Assembly: GCA_021734525.1 (NCBI GenBank)
Contig: JAIPIW010000002.1
Coordinates: 1-55,154, forward strand
DNA: 55,154 bases
Source: Candidatus Altimarinota bacterium
GTDB taxonomy: Bacteria; Patescibacteriota; Gracilibacteria; UBA4473
Direction of reading: 5' to 3'
Shown: positions 36,401 through 42,610 of the stretch, one piece after another
How the letters are laid out: the number at the start of each line of letters is the position of its first letter
Position numbering within the stretch: the first letter of the stretch is position 1
Program-made: the position numbers and the translations under genes
Notes under the pieces: model-generated
Database searches by the model: none
What the model saw: only the letters and a program-made list of their open reading frames with translations
What the model was told of the DNA's origin: nothing

Positions 36401-39307
36401 GCTTTGATTAAAAAACTATTAGATTTGTTTTGTATGATTGTGGGAGGTATTACACCAGTACCAGAATGGTATCTAGCGGGATATGTTCAACAATTAACCA
36501 ATAGAACTTTGCTTTACGGTTTAGACTTTATTACCCCTGCCCTTTCTCCGGTGGTGAAATTTGAAAAAGAATTTGATGATGTCGAAATAGTTCTAGAAGC
36601 CAATATCCAAATGCCTACTGGAGTTTTTGAGGTAGTAAATATTGCTTTAGAAGAAGTACAAAAAAAAGCAGAATGTGTAGTAGATACATTATCTCAGTTG
36701 GCCAAAGGTAATTTATTTCCAGATCCTTGTGATGGGGGAGGACAAAGTATCTCTTTGGATCTACCAGATTCGTATTTGGTAGATATTACTGCTAGAGAAA
36801 AGGAGATAGGGGAAGAACCAGAAGGAGAAACAAGAACAGTCGTCTATGATTTCTCAGAACAAGATGGAGTTTTAGATGAGTCACAGAGATTAATGGTCCA
36901 GAATTCTCACAAGGAAATAGAAGGTCTTTTGGCTAGCCTCAGACAACCAGATGAGTTACCGATTGTTGAAGGTCATAAGATCTTTAGTCATTTGGCTTCT
37001 CTAATGGAGAAACCAAAGGTCTATGCTTCTCATCTTACCAACACCTGGAAAAGATGGCTGACTTCTACTAAAGATATCGACATCAGTCAGATACCATCAG
37101 AAATTCCAAGCTACTTAGATGTGGATGGTTTAGAGGAAGATCAGAGTCAGTATGCGGTCCAAAAACCAAATATGTATTACTATGATGGAACAACGGGAGC
37201 TATCGAAGAGCTTACAGACTTTCCAGTAGAGGGGCCAATGACACATACTCAGGGAGACATTAGTACAGATGGCACCGGGACAGATCCAGATGAAATACTA
37301 TTTGCGCTTAACGATGAGTTAATGTTGAAGTACAGAACAGTGCCAACCTTTAGTGAACCGGCACATAAAAATCAACAGCGAGAGATGAGATATAAGGATC
37401 ATTATGATGAAGAATATGATGATCGTTTGAGTCTTATTTGGGAAATGGACTGGAAAACCTTTAAAGATAAATTTGTTCCGGCTAAAGAAGTAATTTCGAT
37501 CGTAGAAACTACTGGTAATTCTTTTGAATTTGAACGGTTAGATAAAGATTTAACTTATTTTGAATGGGTTATCTTTGATCGTCCAGATCACATCTTTGAA
37601 ACAGACTTAGATCATGAGAAGAGAAAAGCTCTACTTTGGGATCGTCAGGCTTTCTTGCTCCGAGATGAATCGAAGATGTATGAGATTAGACCAATGACTA
37701 CTAGGGTTAAAAAGGTCAAAGGAGCTCCTATCTTGTACATGTCTCCTACAGAAGAAATTCCTCTTTTCTCTCAGGAAGATTGCCAGAACAAGGAAGTGGT
37801 TAAACCTTTCTTTGCCACAGAATCCGTCCTAGTTGGAACGGGTGGTAAATCACGCATGGAGATTAGGGTTCCACCAAGAGGTGAAAGACCAGAAGAGTTT
37901 GAAGAAATTATTCTTCATGAAGGAGAAGAGACTATTGTAGAATATGCCGAAGTTTGTCTAACCAGAGGAACTGTGGAACGAGTATCTAGTACAGAACTGG
38001 AGAAAGTTACTCCTCGTAAAAATCTTTATCTACCAACTGGTAGTAGGTTAGAATTAGGACCAAACGACGAAGTAGAACTAGTTCTTTTCGATGGCACAGA
38101 AGTTACGGTATTAGGGAATGAGAAATATTCTCTACGCTTTTTTAGCAAAGAAGAAGAACGCATAGAACACTTCAGGAATCTCCAACAAAAGAATTACTAC
38201 GGAGAGTTTAGGGCGTTTAGTAAGGATGGTAGTAGTTACCACATTGAGAAATTCTTACATGATCCCCAGTCTGGGGACGATGAATCTAGTCCCCAAATCA
38301 AGATTATTGGAGGAAATAAAATAAAGGCTGCTTTACTACAGAAAGTTCATATTGATGCTACCCCCACTTTTGATGAACAGGGAATAGAAAAAGTCTGGTG
38401 GGATTTGCGTCCTACCGTAGACATGGACAGCAATGGAGACAGTACTGATGACCAGGACTTTCCATCTGTGAAGATGAACGATCCGGTTCGTAATCTACTA
38501 GAAGTTTATCTACCGGCTTATGAAAAGGTGGGAACCTATTCGGTATTCCTTAATGTCGAAGACAAGGAAGGTAATTTCTCACAGGAAGAAATAGAAATAG
38601 AAGTAGAAGTTCCAGATCTTTCTCTTTTTGAAGCTTCCCTTCGGTCTCGTCGGGTGGCAGGTAAAGTTGTTAGTGGACAACAAGGGGTACCGATTAATAT
38701 ATTTAGAAAAAGAGGAGAAAATAAGGTTTGGGATCTTTTGCAGAAAAACGATATTGAATCTCAATCTCAGGGTACTTTTGAAATTACCTCCTTATCTCTT
38801 ACTGGGGGAATAGAGGTTAGAGATGAAAAAAAGAATATTGTCGCAGAAATTTTACCAACAGGAAGACCAGTAATACTGGATGAAAGGTTTAAGGTGCGGG
38901 TAAGGTCAGCAAGTAATGCCAATTCTTTCCAAGTGGAAGTATATGATGACGAAAGCCCTACTCAACTTGCGGTAGCGGTAATTTCTTTTACTACCAAAGC
39001 AGTAGATGTAGTAGTTATAGATAGGAATGAAGAAGACGAATTTGTTTTCTTGCCGATAGAAAAGAATGATAACTTTATGGGAAGTGTAGGATTACTAGAT
39101 ACAGAAACAGGAGATACTTTGGGAATCCTAGATGAATACGGAGATTTCTATCTGGCTCCTAAAGTAGATATTACTTTCCAAATTAAGAGAGCCATAAATG
39201 AAACAGATTCACTTGTTTTTGAAATTGTTTATCTAGGTAAGGTAATAGGGGAGTTTGAAGGAGGAGAAATGGAGGATATAGGTTTGAAAAATAATATGTT
39301 ACAATGA
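27440..39307 (+). CDS. Giant secreted mosaic protein, 3955 residues
   Basis: The largest gene in the window. A signal peptide (about 9-32, ending SPVEA) sends it out of the cell. Residues about 75-175 contain KVVLVSVPST and LVGDIPLPIV, faintly like a caspase/gingipain fold, but no catalytic pair is proven. About 955-1580 hold invasin-like Ig repeats (VQLLDQWGNLVEN, IKVVDEFGNIATS). About 1930-2070 have FG-GAP/VCBS-type units (ADLNGDSNPDILNL, LDNDWDGFSDLIHL). A calcium-type loop (NDSNADGLPDLYEG) is near 2360, then a hydrophobic Pro-rich stretch (about 2385-2490), helical parts and a second Pro-rich stretch (about 2930-2990). A FecR-like domain (about 3505-3580), a PKD-like domain (about 3640-3720) and a final beta repeat region end the protein. 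It looks like a surface adhesin or stalk. Confidence 0.75.
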   Translation: MFPRFKIKIKRAIAIMLICSILTPLTASPVEATLFGLFKDTDTVPKVERLKIVSLLVEEELLDKNFLEDRNLPEKIRRYAIDIQNKLNAKVVLVSVPSTASPLDIYEGNAHLYFSGTEPEGLAQLVGTVLVGDIPLPIVEKNGNFWPTIFPYLDFEDPVYQWDPAKERFVFQGGNHEPEIWHGWIRADSRINGGWDEKKLQEFKEDELISYFDDNHNYHDGTTTYDEKVFYADLPRQKEGLSDVLKERYDKWIEHIEDIAYLRYNKHWLEDVLDDSSDMSKIAWDFLDPDASPDEVPDLGESAKKMPDIHTKSILDNFVRRYFESWKNYLSLLNTRIGNAGRWDGGDIDTTISLVSTKDENAAVKLKNFNDDLETRLNTVLVANNIAENISILETPAGLPNYWNGISKADLTAEDCSLLRGSPRTTNHPIAQMVEANRSYNLSLINTTDSCLAGHSSCCAEDTIFDSGTFTMTNTDCNVANATLPIFDITGTTEKTSGDRGTEACDGLIIKPDGGGNPDDDFNEDITFVNRFDSLLYHVEPTAATISAQLDNIGTVAIPVDDPRGFSFYDHAKDFQRVDYFNAFDLRDQYLDLSLAEVSGADMLEISGGVYGALSQADVDVLPAEKKSELLDNLRRKLLRERLQTDIQAKISEINAIITAGNTASNDRLTTDRATQWPGTPCVKPGGYQCAIDPFDDDECREYTQTETTPETLTTKIVWEETCTWTKILDPLDTQVYTDSITRYYETATSVPDDVFDSLVDDEHLNQIAEALIWLDKDIAEKNRLVLEKAFSPVNEARDFFLDSTFHDGYELVEIVAEKAEASQDGNTGIKFAFEQGEDPDDAKFQEAKTKASLFSFKKDTTDSRKDTGLFGGDFAQKFLGQKQADGKARCEGMDIVGWFPCFLAWQVELPSFLDQKLFAISGLPKLEDLNPFDKLSKSKSNGPKVFSPFEKTTLDDVNSLKIEPEEVLISGTQTSPVDIIVSLVNKAGQVIESDFSTEVSLYFGTSDAAKFFRIHPAQNVKVISGKARFSLIPKTSEFGGKFSFAAETTEVKSKLIPITVTRNSLFTTIDKEEVIVKDKEGVLIKVSVQDFAGKLSLAEDDKELVFLSDWGTFSDSGRQKIKKGQAEIKFYADKVSGPGKIYIQDTERTLPKEELEIEVLPDKPAKLEFITKQNYLVKGAGFVPVEVQLLDQWGNLVENETAHTLTWKGTNLEIEGLEEGKLELKQEVSGRTAEIMVRPRVGSSVAKLEVTSDLFAEEETIILPKKEDGFLQKIIPKFLQNNLLFETEETPKLEELEHDITVDDGDKAGPAGHAFGELEEVIESEQNSRFIKNFIVPEKAILNSVITSDSITVGEETPIQISLKAETIGGNQINGSFEVQISTEPKDLGHFPAKVNLEEGLGQFDIFSGTRSGEVKVTLTSLGFEERSFVIDIQPGEPKKILISSEKNTIDVDDPHSDIMVDIKVVDEFGNIATSFIDAVYLSPNEPDLLVQSDREELIDLGVFDKADPRYVGLANQGSTERALGTSPDDSLVTIESNGKIYMSNGIGEARVSARTTNTGKVFLTAKAEAEYDLIPDALEFEITKFLTVEEVEDLTPKSLTALILGFDSGDLIADKNFANRFLHVGETQSVGALLTPPHPKKVLGYLTPQGEIINDLELELDYGEFFETKFLVEDRWVVTGRVLFQNGKTEKKDNKEVKEVSFTVGNKKESPGWYFVPDGEKELELTEKNRMLYYNMLPVLSVSNQGGIAVQNGGVDFRNKAGSLLEWEVYLLDEKLGDLVAVLDEKKTLVMTESEMKDRTDGGIFIIRQSADIRIKEAFVGKTTNDERGLVFVSATEEEEASKILGSPKLSAEDVQDDENIVWNSAWKPGAFFAAGNSIGKSVQWGSSDNFILLGDPTVNVPTENTRSSLLLTPDLGEQLWKTPNSLPIDQILVADLNGDSNPDILNLVGDELHALYQDDTATDNFRHTGSIIRFADGVREEVIELDNDWDGFSDLIHLNDQGKLVFHRNTNGTFAREKFVIEGVDSPITKVLSGNINNDNYLTDLVFADELRNLWVGFGTEDSGVFRPIYKIGNFGPSFAKIEEDFSVAEQQDPERWYIKKNDFEYLDQFLVSFTGIKNEIDEVVTPKEVIFAIENPNSSKKEDIRTFLTVPYNGEIDVQLQITSEKTTLEAGDELVVEFTFDAGQDISDLELIVPDLNGFQIVPDSLSCEDCSQEPQIYNSQEEGALWIYGLNLEKRRPVTLSWKLQATSFADLDFLVFDFQGNDKIDDIAIPQTLADGTHNFVQYVSIAENKAVKKLSWLHNMTKKLTAAFLGDPNEDEEGNEFLHSKQVDGFTPPATPDPTDGKSGGDLYRKMLYPYQNDSNADGLPDLYEGFGDLDFMFGCGGCGLPIPSIAFLAPGSQALYVPPFSVPLPSFGFPIFWIGPSLPIVYSAAGPPTSFFRIYVMPTTTAQVGLSICLGPQTSFLVPPAWIPNCFVVVPPLLEMLGACPANGGGGSEGTISPEDLMRIAQEDAAEQESFNKKDKDGNTVMKDGKPVRETKKDKKKRLVLPKISNLKSSAADIISEWKDQQFQEVQQYKLPIIKLIVPKIPFVPEFDATTQARGGDIGVESKGSLLSAGGKEQTIRDDANFVEKGLDELGFYESPWVTVSRREFKIPYPVIPGEQFAEWEIQYEEQKKKIEEFFDYGWKDKWEAIKEELNDKWESFIKKEEREEFSKRHKEACEYGDDDTCYEFWREQPFLHDFLVSIEDNQKAWEQNKIAFEKNKEALNSYKKIPEEYKKFKERLWRQVEQFKELKDIFDGYFSGWLETNGKVIDQWKSFIAYLRELFGSWNKINNPFKDFKLKCPTCAVNRGSSTEWMMRLLVGSIKLPVIPMPKLPNIILDFTRLSFALDVEVPDMTFEKVDLTLGDIPDFTGFFDFNIDWTVGSPKIPPLKIMPVIPVLPSIPSISFDIPVPSISLPVLPVLIGPPIIPDILAPFKKIIALIKKLLDLFCMIVGGITPVPEWYLAGYVQQLTNRTLLYGLDFITPALSPVVKFEKEFDDVEIVLEANIQMPTGVFEVVNIALEEVQKKAECVVDTLSQLAKGNLFPDPCDGGGQSISLDLPDSYLVDITAREKEIGEEPEGETRTVVYDFSEQDGVLDESQRLMVQNSHKEIEGLLASLRQPDELPIVEGHKIFSHLASLMEKPKVYASHLTNTWKRWLTSTKDIDISQIPSEIPSYLDVDGLEEDQSQYAVQKPNMYYYDGTTGAIEELTDFPVEGPMTHTQGDISTDGTGTDPDEILFALNDELMLKYRTVPTFSEPAHKNQQREMRYKDHYDEEYDDRLSLIWEMDWKTFKDKFVPAKEVISIVETTGNSFEFERLDKDLTYFEWVIFDRPDHIFETDLDHEKRKALLWDRQAFLLRDESKMYEIRPMTTRVKKVKGAPILYMSPTEEIPLFSQEDCQNKEVVKPFFATESVLVGTGGKSRMEIRVPPRGERPEEFEEIILHEGEETIVEYAEVCLTRGTVERVSSTELEKVTPRKNLYLPTGSRLELGPNDEVELVLFDGTEVTVLGNEKYSLRFFSKEEERIEHFRNLQQKNYYGEFRAFSKDGSSYHIEKFLHDPQSGDDESSPQIKIIGGNKIKAALLQKVHIDATPTFDEQGIEKVWWDLRPTVDMDSNGDSTDDQDFPSVKMNDPVRNLLEVYLPAYEKVGTYSVFLNVEDKEGNFSQEEIEIEVEVPDLSLFEASLRSRRVAGKVVSGQQGVPINIFRKRGENKVWDLLQKNDIESQSQGTFEITSLSLTGGIEVRDEKKNIVAEILPTGRPVILDERFKVRVRSASNANSFQVEVYDDESPTQLAVAVISFTTKAVDVVVIDRNEEDEFVFLPIEKNDNFMGSVGLLDTETGDTLGILDEYGDFYLAPKVDITFQIKRAINETDSLVFEIVYLGKVIGEFEGGEMEDIGLKNNMLQ
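32641..32652. repeat. AT palindrome core inside the giant gene
   Basis: ATATTATAATAT, in frame as Met-Leu-Tyr-Tyr-Asn-Met-Leu. The outer arms are not complementary. Confidence 0.4.
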
Positions 39308-39314
39308 AAAACGT

Positions 39315-39929
39315 ATGGAAATAGTAAAATATATCCTCTTAGGATTTTCTCTAGCTGCAACATTAGGTCCTATAACCGTAGAAACGGTAAATAGGGGACT
39401 AAAACATGGTTTCTTTCCAGCATTTTTGTTAAACATTGGGGCAGTAGTTGCGGACGGAGTTTATTTAGTTTTAATATTTTTTGGGTTGAGTACTTTTGCG
39501 GATAATTCGATGTTTAAGTTAGTTCTTACTATTTTTGGAGTATTGGTTTTAGGTTATTTAGGAGTAGGTAATATTAGAGAATTTACTAAAGACGTTAAAT
39601 TAACAAAAAATACTAATAAGACATTTAAAGGTTCATTGCTGGCTGGATTTATAATTAACATGGCTAATCCTATGGCTTTGATTTGTTGGGTAGGTTTTTA
39701 TGGAGTAGTATCTGCTACTACAAAAAATCTTACCAATATAAAGTTATTAGGTAATTTGGGTGTGGTAATTGTAGGCGCTTTGCTTTGGGGAATTTTTCTT
39801 GCTTTGCTTTGTCATGTTGGTAGGAAATATGTTAATGAGAAGATTATAAAAGTAATCTCCTTAATTACTGGTTTGTTCTTGATAGGGTTTGGAATTTATT
39901 TAGCTTATGGTTTGAAGGAACTAATTTAG
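39315..39929 (+). CDS. LysE/RhtB-family exporter
   Basis: A 204-residue membrane protein with about six transmembrane segments. The N-terminus ILLGFSLAATLGPITVETVNRGLKHGF matches the LysE/RhtB family, in which a Gly-Pro turn in the first helix is conserved. MANPMALICWVGFYG in the middle is the family's second signature (NPKAxxFW type). Such proteins export amino acids. The substrate is unknown. It starts 7 bp after the stop of the giant gene and may be read with it. An AT palindrome follows its stop directly. Confidence 0.83.
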   Translation: MEIVKYILLGFSLAATLGPITVETVNRGLKHGFFPAFLLNIGAVVADGVYLVLIFFGLSTFADNSMFKLVLTIFGVLVLGYLGVGNIREFTKDVKLTKNTNKTFKGSLLAGFIINMANPMALICWVGFYGVVSATTKNLTNIKLLGNLGVVIVGALLWGIFLALLCHVGRKYVNEKIIKVISLITGLFLIGFGIYLAYGLKELI

Positions 39930-39943
39930 TATATTATAATGTA
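39930..39943. repeat. AT palindrome family, copy 6 (one change)
   Basis: TATATTATAATGTA directly after the stop codon of the LysE-family gene (39927-39929), before galU. It carries the same A-to-G change as copy 1. Confidence 0.6.
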
Positions 39944-39954
39944 ATGTTTTTCAT

Positions 39955-39983
39955 TTGACTTTTGGTCATAAAAAACTAAAAAA
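39955..39983 (+). promoter_or_regulatory. Promoter candidate of galU
   Basis: TTGACT (39955-39960) is followed after 16-17 bp by TAAAAAAT (39977-39984 region). The ATG at 39990 is about 6 nt further. Confidence 0.4.
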
Positions 39984-39989
39984 TAAGGG

Positions 39990-40850
39990 ATGCGAATTAA
40001 AAAAGCCATCTTACCTGTCGGGGGACTTGGCACTCGCTTTTTACCAGCGACAAAAGCTCAGGCTAAGGAGATGTTGGCTGTTTTTGATAAACCAGTAATT
40101 CAGTTTATTGTAGAAGAAGCAGTAGAATCTGGTGTAGAAGATATTGTATTTGTGACCGGACCAGGTAAGACAGCCATAGAAAATCACTTTAATCGCAATG
40201 AAGAGTTAGAGCTTCTTTTACAGAAAAATAAAAAGGAGAAAGAATTAGCTATGGTTAAAAAAATTACTAATTTAGCTAACTTCTCATATACCAGACAAGA
40301 AGAACCTTTGGGAGATGGTCATGCTATTCTTTGTGCCTTAGATTTTCTTAAAAAGGATGAAAGTGTCATGGTTCTTTTTGGGGATGAACTGGTAGATAAT
40401 AATGGCGGACTCAATGCTGCTCAACAGATGCTGGAAGTATATGAGAAGACCGGAGACCCAGTAGTACTTCTGGGAGAGGTAGACAAAGAAGAAACACATA
40501 AATATGGAATAGTGGAGCTAGAAGGAAATATAATTACAAGCATTGTAGAAAAACCATCACCAGAAAATGCTCCTTCTAATTTAGGAATTGTTGGTAAGTA
40601 TATTCTGACACCTAAACTGCTAAAGAATCTTAAGACTACTATGCCCGGAACAGATGGAGAAATTCGTTTAGCCAATACCATTAAAGACTACATCCAAAAT
40701 GGTGGAGTAGTTAGAGGTTGTCAGATGCAGGGAAAACGTTTTGATACTGGAGACAAAATTGGCTTTTTAGAAGCAACATTGCATTACGCGCTCAAAAAAG
40801 AAAATGGCAAGGCGAAGCAGATATTACAAAGGTTTTTGGAAGAGGATTAG
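39990..40850 (+). CDS. galU: UTP-glucose-1-phosphate uridylyltransferase
   Basis: Makes UDP-glucose from UTP and glucose-1-phosphate for surface polysaccharide synthesis. The 286-residue protein starts KKAILPVGGLGTRFLPATKA, the nucleotide-binding motif. It also has KEMLAVFDKPVIQFIVEEA, YTRQEEPLGDGHAIL, VLFGDEL (metal-binding Asp), YGIVE and VEKPSPENAPSNLGIVGKY. GKRFDTGDKIGFLEA closes the domain. Length and motifs fit GalU rather than the longer RfbA-type enzymes. The GT2 and O-antigen-ligase-like genes in the window are possible users of the product. Confidence 0.95.
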   Translation: MRIKKAILPVGGLGTRFLPATKAQAKEMLAVFDKPVIQFIVEEAVESGVEDIVFVTGPGKTAIENHFNRNEELELLLQKNKKEKELAMVKKITNLANFSYTRQEEPLGDGHAILCALDFLKKDESVMVLFGDELVDNNGGLNAAQQMLEVYEKTGDPVVLLGEVDKEETHKYGIVELEGNIITSIVEKPSPENAPSNLGIVGKYILTPKLLKNLKTTMPGTDGEIRLANTIKDYIQNGGVVRGCQMQGKRFDTGDKIGFLEATLHYALKKENGKAKQILQRFLEED

Positions 40851-40856
40851 ATAAAC

Positions 40857-40990
40857 AAAAAGAGCCGACATAAATGCAAGCTCTTCCTGAAATGTCGAAT
40901 GAATTAATAACCGAAGTTAATAACCATTTGACATAAGGATTATACTACGGATTAACAAATAAAGCAAGCTCTTTTTGGACTTTTTTCGGT
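40857..40990 (+). other. Structured intergenic region with alternative pairings
   Basis: AAAAAGAGC (40857-40865) can pair with GCTCTT at 40880-40885 or, over nine bases, with GCTCTTTTT at 40968-40976. CGACAT (40866-40871) can pair with ATGTCG (40892-40897), which crosses the first hairpin and would form a pseudoknot. TTAATAACC occurs twice (40904-40912, 40917-40925). It may be the 3' end of the galU mRNA, with the late pairing acting as a terminator, or a small RNA. Confidence 0.4.
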
Positions 40991-41003
40991 CTTAATGTTT
41001 CTC

Positions 41004-41032
41004 TTGTAAAAGAGGCTTATTTCTGCTATAAT
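41004..41032 (+). promoter_or_regulatory. Promoter of the TPR gene
   Basis: TTGTAA (41004-41009) and TATAAT (41027-41032) are 17 bp apart. The leader to the ATG at 41056 would be about 17 nt. Confidence 0.7.
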
Positions 41033-41033
41033 A

Positions 41034-41049
41034 TTTAGATAAATCTAAA
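41034..41049. promoter_or_regulatory. Inverted repeat over the TPR gene start site
   Basis: TTTAGAT and ATCTAAA, perfect 7 bp arms around AA, lie directly after the -10 box and cover the expected transcription start. This is the position of a repressor operator. Confidence 0.4.
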
Positions 41050-41055
41050 CCACTC

Positions 41056-41643
41056 ATGAACTTTGATGACTCAGTTGTTCCACTGCTAGCCCAAGCAGAG
41101 AAGCTTAAAACCTCAGGACAATTTAATGAGGCTATTAAGATGCTACAACAGATAATTATGTCAGAACAAAACTGTGCTGAAGCTTATGAAGAACTAGCAG
41201 ATAATTACTTGTCGTTAAGAGAAATAGAAAGAGCAGAAAAAGCTTTAAAACAAGCTTTAAGTCTTAATAATCATTCTCCCAATGCTCATTATTTATTGGG
41301 GTTCCTATATTCTGTAGAACAGAAATGGATTAAGTCAGTAGAAGAATTGGAACTGGCAGATAATCTCTTTCCTAATCATCCAGAAATATTACGGTGTTTA
41401 GGTTGGTCTATTTACAATCAAAGTCGAAGAACTCAGGGATTGGCTGTTTTAGAAAGATCTCAGAACCTCAATCCATCTGATCCTAATATTCTTTGTGATT
41501 TAGGAGTTTGTTATATGAACAGCGCTAATTTTGATAAAGCAGAAAAGACTTTCGAAAAAGTTATTAGATTAGCACCAGATTCTGACCAAGCGATGGAATG
41601 TTCCCGTTTTTTAGAGATGCTGAAAACAAGAGCATTAGTCTAA
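41056..41643 (+). CDS. TPR-repeat protein
   Basis: A 195-residue protein made of about four to five tetratricopeptide repeats with the usual small-residue pattern: FNEAIKMLQQIIMSEQNCAEAYEELADNY, IERAEKALKQAL with SPNAHYLLGFLY, and FDKAEKTFEKVIRLAPDS. There is no signal peptide. TPR proteins act as binding scaffolds and the partner is unknown. It has its own strong promoter and lies 67 bp before the thioredoxin gene, which also has a promoter candidate. Confidence 0.85.
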   Translation: MNFDDSVVPLLAQAEKLKTSGQFNEAIKMLQQIIMSEQNCAEAYEELADNYLSLREIERAEKALKQALSLNNHSPNAHYLLGFLYSVEQKWIKSVEELELADNLFPNHPEILRCLGWSIYNQSRRTQGLAVLERSQNLNPSDPNILCDLGVCYMNSANFDKAEKTFEKVIRLAPDSDQAMECSRFLEMLKTRALV

Positions 41644-41654
41644 AGTAATAAATT

Positions 41655-41683
41655 TTGTTTTTTTGAGAAAGTACTATTAATAT
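41655..41683 (+). promoter_or_regulatory. Promoter of trxA
   Basis: TTGTTT (41655-41660) and TAATAT (41678-41683) are separated by 17 bp. The leader to the ATG at 41711 would be about 20 nt. Confidence 0.5.
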
Positions 41684-41710
41684 TGAAATTGATTTTTTAA
41701 TATTTAATAA

Positions 41711-42025
41711 ATGGCACAAATTATTACTAAAGACGATTTCGATTCTAAAGTTCTTAAAAACCCCGAAGTAGTTTTAGTGGATTTCTTTGCTACTTGGTGT
41801 GGACCTTGCCAAGGTTTAGCACCTATACTTAATGAATTAGCTAATGATGTTGGAGAAGATCGAGTTTTTAAAGTAGATGTCGATCAGTCACCAGAATTAG
41901 CTAGTGAATATGGTGTAATGTCTATTCCAACAATAAAGATTTTTAAGGGTGGCGAAGTAGTAGAAGAATCTATGGGCGTACAGTCCAAAGAAGCACTACT
42001 TGGGATGATGGAAAAGCATAAGTAA
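41711..42025 (+). CDS. trxA: Thioredoxin
   Basis: A 104-residue cytoplasmic dithiol-disulfide oxidoreductase. The active site is WCGPC (29-33) after VLVDFFAT. The cis-proline loop is MSIPTIKIFKGGEVVEESMG. The length is that of a single thioredoxin domain. It converges on the minus-strand membrane protein gene, whose stop is adjacent. Confidence 0.96.
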   Translation: MAQIITKDDFDSKVLKNPEVVLVDFFATWCGPCQGLAPILNELANDVGEDRVFKVDVDQSPELASEYGVMSIPTIKIFKGGEVVEESMGVQSKEALLGMMEKHK

Positions 42026-42565
42026 TTAGGCTTTTCTTTTTCTCCGGTGCATTAACCAGAAGAAGGCTCCTACGATTAAGAAGGAGAATCCGTCAACCAT
42101 TCTTTCGTATTGTTGTCGCATGTATCTGGTTTTTTCTACTTCTTCTTTTTCAGCCATACATTTGGCTAAATCTTCCTCAGAAGTATTACCTGGCTCCACC
42201 ATGCCTTCCGGAGTTCTCATCGGATAACCATTCTGACACATTTCCTTGGCTTGGAAGTATGGAGGGGTTTCAAAATTAAAAACGTAGACCTTTAAAACAG
42301 TATTGAGGAACATAACTCCTCCGATAGCAGTTAGAACTATTCCAATAATAGTTCCACCAAAGCCTACAAGATCCCGAATCCAAGAGAATTTTGTTTTTTC
42401 CATTTTGTTTTGATTAGAATTAAGTGCTTCTATTCTAAGAGCAAAGATAGCGATAAGCAACAAAAAAGCAGCAATGAATATAAACAAGCCGACATTTCCA
42501 CTGATGTAAGGAATGTAATAATAAGAAGACATCATCATATCCATGCCCATTCCTCCGCCACCCAT
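42026..42565 (-). CDS. Membrane protein downstream of rplA
   Basis: A 179-residue protein with a Met/Gly-rich start (MGGGGMGMDMMMSSYYY). Three transmembrane segments follow, at about 25-43, 66-92 and 155-172. Between the last two is a soluble loop with two cysteines (KEMCQNGYP, LAKCMAEKE) that may form a disulfide outside the cell. The end is basic (HRRKRKA), so the C-terminus should be inside. No family is recognised. It lies 45 bp after rplA, where rplJ is found in many bacteria, and may be the last gene of that operon. Confidence 0.6.
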   Translation of the reverse strand: MGGGGMGMDMMMSSYYYIPYISGNVGLFIFIAAFLLLIAIFALRIEALNSNQNKMEKTKFSWIRDLVGFGGTIIGIVLTAIGGVMFLNTVLKVYVFNFETPPYFQAKEMCQNGYPMRTPEGMVEPGNTSEEDLAKCMAEKEEVEKTRYMRQQYERMVDGFSFLIVGAFFWLMHRRKRKA

Positions 42566-42610
42566 GTTTATATAGAATTAGAAAATATGACTAAATTTTA
42601 AGCTTAATTT

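Noticed and set aside
9682-39307. Possible use of UGA as glycine, as in related lineages
   Set aside because: UGA ends leuS, the giant gene, pgk and hicB at the proper family lengths or at the start of the next gene, and conserved glycines use GGN codons.
27440-39307. Giant frame as two or more fused genes from an assembly error
   Set aside because: The frame is open for 3955 codons with steady composition and no frame change, and internal regions have no start or promoter pattern that would suggest a join.
40904-40925. Direct repeat TTAATAACC as a start of a CRISPR or iteron array
   Set aside because: There are only two copies at 13 bp spacing and no spacers or further units.
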